IMG/VR virus record: IMGVR_UViG_3300020445_000983
Location: 1-64,000 of that record
Strand: one strand, 5' to 3'
Length of the DNA: 64,000 nucleotides
Source of the DNA: a virus
In this document: positions 59,144 through 64,000 of the stretch, piece after piece
Position numbering within the stretch: the first letter of the stretch is position 1
How the letters are laid out: each line of letters opens with the position of its first letter
Translations under genes and position numbers: made by a program
The notes under the pieces: model-generated
Told to the model about the DNA's origin: nothing
The model's input: the letters and a program-made list of their open reading frames with translations, nothing else
Databases searched by the model: none

Positions 59144-60385
59144 CTATCTACGAACTACTCTAGGTGGGATACCATCAACAAAGATATTGTCAATTACTTT
59201 CTGCAACCTATTAATAGTTCTTGTACCATATTCTTTATGAATTGGTACAGTAACATAACCAGTAGGTTTGGCATAGAATTTCATCTCACCTGCTTTTATC
59301 CTTCCCTCATTGATACTTTGCCTATCTCTTTTATCCATACGAATAACACGACCTACAGTCTGTGCCATTTCAACTAGATTTAAGGTGCGTAATAATATGC
59401 AGTGAGTAAGACCTGGGACAGAGATACCCTCACTAAGTATACTATAATGAAAGACAATAAACTTGCGGTTAATGTCACTACCATAGTCTCTAAGTGTGTT
59501 GAAAAATATATCTCTCTTAACTTTCTTATCATTGACATAAGCACCGAACTTACTGGTAATATGTAGTACATCATACCCTCTACTTCTTAACTCATTGAGT
59601 ATAGTAGTATGACCGAGGATATTACTTAGCACCTTAGAAGATGGTACACTAACTAACACCTTACCAGACTTATCTTTAGGTAGGTTGTTAAGTATATCTT
59701 GAATAGTAATGCTATGATGTATATGCTGTCTTTCTTTTACAAAATGTAAATCAGTCTCAAAAGGTACAATAGTAGGTGATACTATGCTACCGTTGTTAAT
59801 TAACTCTTTTGCCTGTACATTCTCTAATACATTACCATAAACTAAACTGTTATTCATCCCCCTATTATTACCAGAAGAAAGAACAGGAGTAGCAGTAAAG
59901 TAATAGGATTGAACAGCAACATCAGACATAGAAGCAACACTAGGAAAGAAATTGCGTTTCGTAGAGTTATGTGCCTCGTCAAAATAGCAGCAATCAATAT
60001 TAATATTAGCAGATAGAATACGTCCAAGTGAGTGATATGTAGCGAAGATCAATTTAGGTCTCTTCCAGTTATTAACAGCAAAGTCATATATCTCAGTTGA
60101 GTTAGTAGTTTGCTGGTGTTTTGTATCTCCTGAGTGTACGTGAAGCACACCAGAATATGTCTTAATAACTGATAAGAATTCCTCACATAGTTGTTGTGCT
60201 AATAATATTCTAGGTGCAACAACTACAATAGTTCTAGTATTATCGTGCTCTAGTAATTGCTTGGCGTGCTGTATCATAATCATAGTCTTTCCACCACCAG
60301 TGGGAACTATGACCTGACCCTTGTCAGCGTCAAACATACTATTTAAAGCACGTTGTTGATGTGGACGTAAGACGATCAATTTCAA
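59144..60385 (-). CDS. uvsW: UvsW-like SF2 DNA helicase (413 aa)
   Basis: Motifs in order: Q-like LRPHQQRAL (6-14), Walker A PTGGGKT (28-34), Ia VVAPRILLAQQL, DEAH box DEAH (136-139), motif III TATP (164-167), motif V-like ILSEGISVPG, motif VI QTVGRVIR (342-349). T4 UvsW is an ATP-dependent helicase/annealase that unwinds R-loops and branched DNA and switches replication from origin- to recombination-dependent; the same role is likely. The start appears to be TTG at 60385, since the nearby ATG (60392) is out of frame. An inverted repeat lies upstream. It could equally be called a generic DEAD/DEAH phage helicase. Confidence 0.8.
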   Translation of the reverse strand: MKLIVLRPHQQRALNSMFDADKGQVIVPTGGGKTMIMIQHAKQLLEHDNTRTIVVVAPRILLAQQLCEEFLSVIKTYSGVLHVHSGDTKHQQTTNSTEIYDFAVNNWKRPKLIFATYHSLGRILSANINIDCCYFDEAHNSTKRNFFPSVASMSDVAVQSYYFTATPVLSSGNNRGMNNSLVYGNVLENVQAKELINNGSIVSPTIVPFETDLHFVKERQHIHHSITIQDILNNLPKDKSGKVLVSVPSSKVLSNILGHTTILNELRSRGYDVLHITSKFGAYVNDKKVKRDIFFNTLRDYGSDINRKFIVFHYSILSEGISVPGLTHCILLRTLNLVEMAQTVGRVIRMDKRDRQSINEGRIKAGEMKFYAKPTGYVTVPIHKEYGTRTINRLQKVIDNIFVDGIPPRVVRR

Positions 60386-60404
60386 ATCTCATTAATATAA
60401 GTAC

Positions 60405-60426
60405 AATAGTCTATTTTAAGACTATT
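60405..60426. repeat. Inverted repeat upstream of the helicase gene
   Basis: Perfect 8-bp arms AATAGTCT and AGACTATT around six bases, 20 bp before the helicase start. No T run follows, so it fits an operator or mRNA structure better than a terminator. Confidence 0.6.
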
Positions 60427-60445
60427 TCACGATTTGATGTGACAG

Positions 60446-60511
60446 TTAGTCGATTGTCTTCCTTCTCAGGTGGTACCGCATCAACAACTCATATATTTTA
60501 TCAAGGATCAT
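60446..60511 (-). CDS. Possible 21-aa microprotein
   Basis: ATG overlapping the stop of the 46-aa gene (ATGA); product MILDKIYELLMRYHLRRKTI plus Asp. Basic amphipathic helix. Supported only by the coupled start. Confidence 0.35.
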   Translation of the reverse strand: MILDKIYELLMRYHLRRKTID

Positions 60512-60648
60512 AGTTTTGCTGTTACTCCAACAACTTGAGCATTTGGGTTGCGTGCTAGTGCTACCTCTCTTGCCTCTTGATAGTTGCGTGCTATGACATT
60601 CTCACAGAATACCTTACCAGCAACATAGAGTTTTACTTCAATGTTCAA
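60508..60648 (-). CDS. Cyanophage-type small protein with TTG start (46 aa)
   Basis: Product (M)NIEVKLYVAGKVFCENVIA, then RNYQEAREVALARNPNAQVV and GVTAKL. The pattern of strand, ARxYQEAR helix and ARNPxAxVVGV is familiar from T4-like cyanophages; function unknown. The start must be TTG 60646-60648: a GGAGG site lies seven bases upstream and no in-frame ATG exists. Confidence 0.75.
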   Translation of the reverse strand: MNIEVKLYVAGKVFCENVIARNYQEAREVALARNPNAQVVGVTAKL

Positions 60649-60651
60649 TGG

Positions 60652-60852
60652 TCATCCTCCATATAGGTTGGGTTCATTATAGTCTACTATAATCTTCTCA
60701 ATGTCCTTCTGTGATAAATTGTTAAACATTGCCCACCTAGGGTCGTCATCATCCCAACTCATTGCAAAAGATCCATCCTCATTCTGCTTAATGGTTAGAC
60801 CATCATCAGGATCAGATTCAGGATCAACTGGTTTAATAGTGCGTTCATTCAT
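60652..60852 (-). CDS. Acidic hypothetical protein (66 aa)
   Basis: Start at ATG 60850-60852 (MNERTIKPVDPESDPDDGLT), chosen by its ATGA overlap with the upstream stop; a longer version begins at 60870. Acidic with a WDDDDPRWAMFNNLSQKDIE segment. Function unknown. Confidence 0.75.
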   Translation of the reverse strand: MNERTIKPVDPESDPDDGLTIKQNEDGSFAMSWDDDDPRWAMFNNLSQKDIEKIIVDYNEPNLYGG

Positions 60853-61055
60853 AGTTCTAGTATTCTCCAATGCTGGTCATCTGGTGGATCAACCCAAAAC
60901 CAAAAATCGGGTTGTGATTGAGAAGATAGGAAAACTCTTCCATCCTCTCTCTTATTCTCTATTCTAGCATACGGGTTGTTATTCATATACCAAGCGAGTT
61001 TTTGCTTTGCTGCCTCACTCTGCGGTACTACCTTAACAAAATCTTTCAATGACAT
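60849..61055 (-). CDS. Hypothetical protein (68 aa)
   Basis: Starts MSLKDFVKVVPQSEAAKQKL; the second half is rich in Trp and Phe (PDFWFWVDPPDDQHW). No family recognised. A late-promoter-like AATAAATA lies 26 bp upstream, merged with the terminator of the preceding gene. Confidence 0.75.
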   Translation of the reverse strand: MSLKDFVKVVPQSEAAKQKLAWYMNNNPYARIENKREDGRVFLSSQSQPDFWFWVDPPDDQHWRILEL

Positions 61056-61061
61056 AAAAAA

Positions 61062-61081
61062 AGAGGGTCGTGTGACCCTCT
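61062..61081 (-). terminator. Intrinsic terminator
   Basis: Perfect 8-bp stem AGAGGGTC/GACCCTCT with a 4-base loop and a seven-base T run on the minus strand. Ends the 107-aa gene. Confidence 0.87.
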
Positions 61082-61088
61082 ATTTATT
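61081..61088 (-). promoter_or_regulatory. Possible late promoter AATAAATA abutting terminator
   Basis: ATAAATA core with the usual spacing (26 bp) to the 68-aa gene; it overlaps the stop of the upstream gene and touches the terminator stem. Confidence 0.4.
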
Positions 61089-61411
61089 TAATTAGCAGCA
61101 AATGCTCGATTGTAAGATTCTTTGACGTATTCGTAAGCAACCGTTGAGTGCTTGACTACGAACTGATAAGCGACCTTGAGATCTTTACCTAGTTCTTGTA
61201 TCTCGTACTCGTGGATGCTCCAGCGAATTTTTGCGTCTTCACGATAGTCTTTAAGACTGAGGTGAGTAGATTCTGGTCGAGTCTTTGCCTTAATTTCTTC
61301 AGTCATAGTCATTGCAACAGGTTTTGTGTATTTAGCAGTGGTGACCTTAGAAGTTGTCTTGCGTGCTCTCCTCTTGCGTGGTGCCTTTGGAGTAGTAGCA
61401 GCAGTTGGCAT
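61088..61411 (-). CDS. Hypothetical protein with basic N-terminal tail (107 aa)
   Basis: Residues 1-30 are Lys/Arg/Thr/Pro-rich (TPKAPRKRRARKTTSKV), like a histone-type DNA-binding tail; residues 40-107 form helices (IHEYEIQELGKDLKVAYQFV). Function unknown; DNA binding is inference from charge. It has its own terminator. Confidence 0.75.
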   Translation of the reverse strand: MPTAATTPKAPRKRRARKTTSKVTTAKYTKPVAMTMTEEIKAKTRPESTHLSLKDYREDAKIRWSIHEYEIQELGKDLKVAYQFVVKHSTVAYEYVKESYNRAFAAN

Positions 61412-61502
61412 AATGTCGTGAATCTTTTGGACTCCTCCATAATAATGGTGAGGTACTCAATTCCCAGGTGAAATGTAACAAATGTTAACTAAAAAGGACA
61501 GT

Positions 61503-62441
61503 TTATCCACTGGCATAACTGAGCACTCCAAGTCTCTTTTGAATCAGGTTACCATAATTCTCGTGCAACTCACAACCCAGATAATGCCTATTCAACTCCT
61601 TAGCAACCAGTGCAGTGGTGCCTGATCCTATAAATGGATCTAGTACCACGTCATCTTCACGTGATCCTGCCAGTATGCAAGGTTTAACCAAATCAGGTGG
61701 GAACGTAGCAAAGTGTGCACCCTTGTAAGGTCTATTTGTTATCTTCCATACACTACGTTTGTTCCTCTTATCATACACCATTTTACGTGGTCTAGTTAAC
61801 CCTGAGAAGGTGTTATTAGTGTCTTTAGTGTTATCCATATTGATGGGGTTATTGCCTCCCCAACGCTCTCCTACTGCCTTCTCCTTGATACTCTCGTGGT
61901 CATAATAATAGTTCTTATTCTTACTTAAGAGGAACAAATACTCGTGAGATTTAGTGCACCTATCTTTGACACTTTCAGGCATAGGGTTAGGTTTGTGCCA
62001 TATTATATCCTGACGTAAATACCAACCATCTGCACGTAGTGCAAATGCTAACATCCAAGGGATGCCAATTAGATCCTTTTCTTTATATCCTTCTAACTTA
62101 TTACCTCTCTTATTTGTATACTCTGGTAAGTCTTGGTTATTACTAGCAATAGTTTGTTGAGGATATGTTCTACTGCCTTTCCCAGGTCTATAATTATAGT
62201 AACTATCACCAATATTCAACCATAATGTGCCATCATCAGTAAGACAATCTCTCACTAATCTAAATGTTTTTACCATCTCTTGAATATACTCTTCTGGAGT
62301 AGATTCCTGTCCTATTTGTGATGCTTCGCCACCATAATCTCTTAGACCATAATAAGGTGGAGAAGTCACACACATTTGACATTTAGTGGTGATATTCTTC
62401 AATGATTCTCTACAATCACCATAGAGAATTGTGTCTTTCAT
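61503..62441 (-). CDS. DNA methyltransferase, N4/N6-type (312 aa)
   Basis: Catalytic motif SPPY at 27-30 (VTSPPYYGLRDYG) precedes the SAM-binding motif DPFIGSGTT at 268-276, with HYLGCELHENY after it: the beta-class order. The SPPY form is commonest among N4-cytosine enzymes but occurs in N6-adenine enzymes too. The middle (residues 85-230) is the target-recognition region. It may protect phage DNA from restriction or from the phage's own nuclease. No adjacent restriction gene is seen; a PD-(D/E)XK-like gene lies 3.5 kb downstream. Confidence 0.88.
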   Translation of the reverse strand: MKDTILYGDCRESLKNITTKCQMCVTSPPYYGLRDYGGEASQIGQESTPEEYIQEMVKTFRLVRDCLTDDGTLWLNIGDSYYNYRPGKGSRTYPQQTIASNNQDLPEYTNKRGNKLEGYKEKDLIGIPWMLAFALRADGWYLRQDIIWHKPNPMPESVKDRCTKSHEYLFLLSKNKNYYYDHESIKEKAVGERWGGNNPINMDNTKDTNNTFSGLTRPRKMVYDKRNKRSVWKITNRPYKGAHFATFPPDLVKPCILAGSREDDVVLDPFIGSGTTALVAKELNRHYLGCELHENYGNLIQKRLGVLSYASG

Positions 62442-62446
62442 AATAA

Positions 62447-62776
62447 TTAGCGTTCATCAATAGGTGGTAACATATCATTACCAGGATGTTCAACTATCTT
62501 GCCGTGATAGTTTCTGACGTTGCGAGGATAAAGAGATTCATCTATCTCAATATCTAACCAGTCACTTGCATATATTAGCACATTACAGAACGTTTTGCCG
62601 TGTAATGCTTCAGGTGCATCAGTTTCGTGGGTGCAAATAGTAATATAATCATCACCAACAAATGATATGTATCCAGTGTGATCTTGGAATTTAATGTATG
62701 TACCAAGTTCGAGAGATTTAAGGATGTTTCTCATTTCTATTTGGATAGCGTTGGCAAGGAAAAGATTAATCGTCAC
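62447..62776 (-). CDS. Hypothetical protein (109 aa, GTG start)
   Basis: GTG start overlaps the preceding stop (GTGA), indicating coupling; an ATG at 62734 (MRNILKSLELGTYIKF) is the alternative. Residues 25-75 look like a small beta barrel (YIKFQDHTGYISFVGDDYIT), followed by CNVLIYASDWLDIEI. Function unknown. Confidence 0.7.
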   Translation of the reverse strand: MTINLFLANAIQIEMRNILKSLELGTYIKFQDHTGYISFVGDDYITICTHETDAPEALHGKTFCNVLIYASDWLDIEIDESLYPRNVRNYHGKIVEHPGNDMLPPIDER

Positions 62777-63345
62777 AACACATAGAATTGTAGCATATAA
62801 CCATCCTGCTCACAATTATTATTACTTAATGAACAATTAATTGTTGATGGATAGATCATAAATGACCCTTCTTCTGGTTGATAACTAAACTTATTAGAAT
62901 TAAGAGGATTATCAGATAAAAACTTCCATTTAGGTGACACTGAGTGCCAACTATTCCAAGGTGTTTCAAATGTTATTGTACAATCAGGTTTGTGCATAAA
63001 ATATAAACCAGTCAACAGAGTATGAGATATATTCTGTTGAAAATCAATAGTTTGATTAGGTTTAACTTTACGACAATAATTATGTCCTAATTTATACTCA
63101 AACGCATCAATATCACAAGCAAGAAAATTAGATAAAAAATATTCTAGTTGTTGATGTATTAATACGTGCCAAGCACGATATATTTCAGCAACATCACGTT
63201 GAATAGTCTTACCAGTTTCACTATCATAAACTAATGTCCTACAGTGTTGTTTAAAACCATTTGAAACTTCGCTGTTAGTTATATACAACGGAGTGGCAAA
63301 TGCTGGTACTATATCAATAGCATTAAATTGGATTCGGTTTGTCAT
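62773..63345 (-). CDS. Degenerate 2OG-oxygenase-like protein (190 aa)
   Basis: The C-terminal half has the PF13759-like strand pattern (HTLLTGLYFMHKPDCTITFE ... EEGSFMIYPSTINCSLS ... GYMLQFYVL), but the distal iron-binding His is replaced (INCS) and the terminal Arg is absent; H108 is the only ligand-like residue. It is therefore probably not an active dioxygenase. It overlaps its upstream neighbour by 23 bp. It could be a cupin-fold binding protein. Confidence 0.65.
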   Translation of the reverse strand: MTNRIQFNAIDIVPAFATPLYITNSEVSNGFKQHCRTLVYDSETGKTIQRDVAEIYRAWHVLIHQQLEYFLSNFLACDIDAFEYKLGHNYCRKVKPNQTIDFQQNISHTLLTGLYFMHKPDCTITFETPWNSWHSVSPKWKFLSDNPLNSNKFSYQPEEGSFMIYPSTINCSLSNNNCEQDGYMLQFYVL

Positions 63346-63571
63346 AATGATGTTGTCTTAGGTGAAGTTCATCTACTATCTCATCAATAATGTGTAGTTT
63401 CTCGTGTAATTCATTATCATCTATTCTGTTATCGCTATTTTGTTGATACAAACTACCGATATACATTGTAACTGCTTTACGCAAGATTGCGATCTGTTCG
63501 TTGTTAAGAATACGAGACCTAATACCGTGCATTTGGGGTGCTACTGCGGGATGAATTGATAAGGGAGACAT
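63323..63571 (-). CDS. Hypothetical protein (82 aa)
   Basis: Starts MSPLSIHPAVAPQMHGIRSR; helical with a His-rich end (ELHLRQHHYDKPN). An internal Met (MHGIRSRILNNEQIAILRKA) could be the true start. No family recognised. A TATAAT sequence lies at 63610-63615 but without a convincing -35. Confidence 0.7.
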   Translation of the reverse strand: MSPLSIHPAVAPQMHGIRSRILNNEQIAILRKAVTMYIGSLYQQNSDNRIDDNELHEKLHIIDEIVDELHLRQHHYDKPNPI

Positions 63572-63617
63572 TGCAAATTACCTGACCTGATAATGTATTT
63601 AGTACTCAAATTATACC

Positions 63618-64000
63618 CTAAAGTAGAGGAATAAGCGAGAATTGGTCATCTGGGAGTGTAGGTTCTGTTAGAATATCAAAACCCAATGTTATCCTAGGTG
63701 AATCATCATAGTCTTCATTAACAACAACTCTGTGCATCCTTTCCCATCCTGGTCCAAAATATATGTTACCAACTACGTTCTCTATGTTATATTTAAGAGA
63801 CCCTTGTTTGAATTCTGTTGTACTATTTTTAGGATCAATACTTACATATCCGTGATAAGGAAAATGATGATCGTGCCATTTCAATACTTCATTTTGCTTA
63901 TGAAAGTTCATCCAACATTGCATCCACAATGGTTGATTGTTGCCTAAAGTATCACGAACTACTTGTTTTATATTCTTAAATAAGAACCAATATAATGGTG
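63618..64000 (-). CDS. 2OG-Fe(II) oxygenase-like protein (N-terminus off window)
   Basis: The frame is open to the right edge with no stop, so the N-terminus is missing. The visible 126 residues carry an HxH-type ligand pair (LKWHDHHFPYHGYVSID), a distal His (GWERMHRVVVNE) and the closing Arg strand (SPRITLGFDI), the layout of a 2OG-Fe(II) dioxygenase. Substrate unknown. Confidence 0.75.
   Translation of the reverse strand, partial: PLYWFLFKNIKQVVRDTLGNNQPLWMQCWMNFHKQNEVLKWHDHHFPYHGYVSIDPKNSTTEFKQGSLKYNIENVVGNIYFGPGWERMHRVVVNEDYDDSPRITLGFDILTEPTLPDDQFSLIPLL

Noticed and set aside
63610-63615. TATAAT as a promoter for the 82-aa gene
   Set aside because: No acceptable -35 at 16-18 bp and no extended -10.
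1-64000. tRNA or rRNA genes
   Set aside because: None were noticed by eye in the intergenic regions; cyanophages may carry tRNAs, and a tRNAscan run would settle it.

Overview
This window looks like part of the genome of a T4-like (myovirus) cyanophage of marine Synechococcus or Prochlorococcus. The evidence is T4-type baseplate wedge genes in T4 order (gp25, gp6, giant gene, gp8), T4-type late promoters of the form NATAAATA, a UvsW-like helicase, many small overlapping genes of the kind seen in cyanophages, several 2OG-Fe(II) oxygenase-like genes and AT-rich DNA. Every gene except one 50-codon gene is on the minus strand, so transcription runs from high to low coordinates.

Right part (64000 to about 50700): non-structural and accessory genes, mostly 20 to 140 codons, packed with 1 to 20 bp overlaps. 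Recognisable products are a partial 2OG-oxygenase-like protein, a degenerate cupin-fold relative, a DNA methyltransferase, a UvsW-like SF2 helicase, a PD-(D/E)XK nuclease-like protein, a zinc-ribbon protein, two intact 2OG-Fe(II) oxygenase-like proteins, a short NUMOD4-HNH protein, an NlpC/P60-like peptidase and an AbrB-like small protein. Control elements are dense here: four copies of a rigid 45-bp promoter-like element, three good sigma70-type promoters, at least five intrinsic terminators, and a 320-bp gene-free region with three cyanobacterial-type DnaA boxes.

Middle (about 50700 to 43200): baseplate and spike genes. These are a coiled-coil protein, a 1258-aa structural protein, a Cys/His-rich PAAR-like protein, a small convergent plus-strand gene, gp25 and gp6.

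Left (43213 to 1): a single 26.6-kb gene encoding 8862 residues in the position of T4 gene 7, followed by a YHYH/Ig protein, a fibre-like protein with a cupredoxin-like C-terminus, a glycine-rich structural protein, gp8, a 2397-aa DUF4815 protein, three small coiled-coil proteins and the start of an Mtd_N tail fibre that runs off the left edge. The giant protein is a mosaic of Gly-rich beta repeats, a YHYH domain, an EF-hand loop, a beta-propeller, two LamG-like domains, seven helical repeats and 24 copies of a module I do not recognise, marked by a Cys-Asp-His-His-Tyr-Pro-Arg signature. It is probably a baseplate-associated adhesive or decorating structure.

The strongest candidates for something undescribed are the giant protein with its 24-copy module and the four-copy 45-bp promoter-like element. 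All identifications come from reading the sequence by eye; no database search was run.
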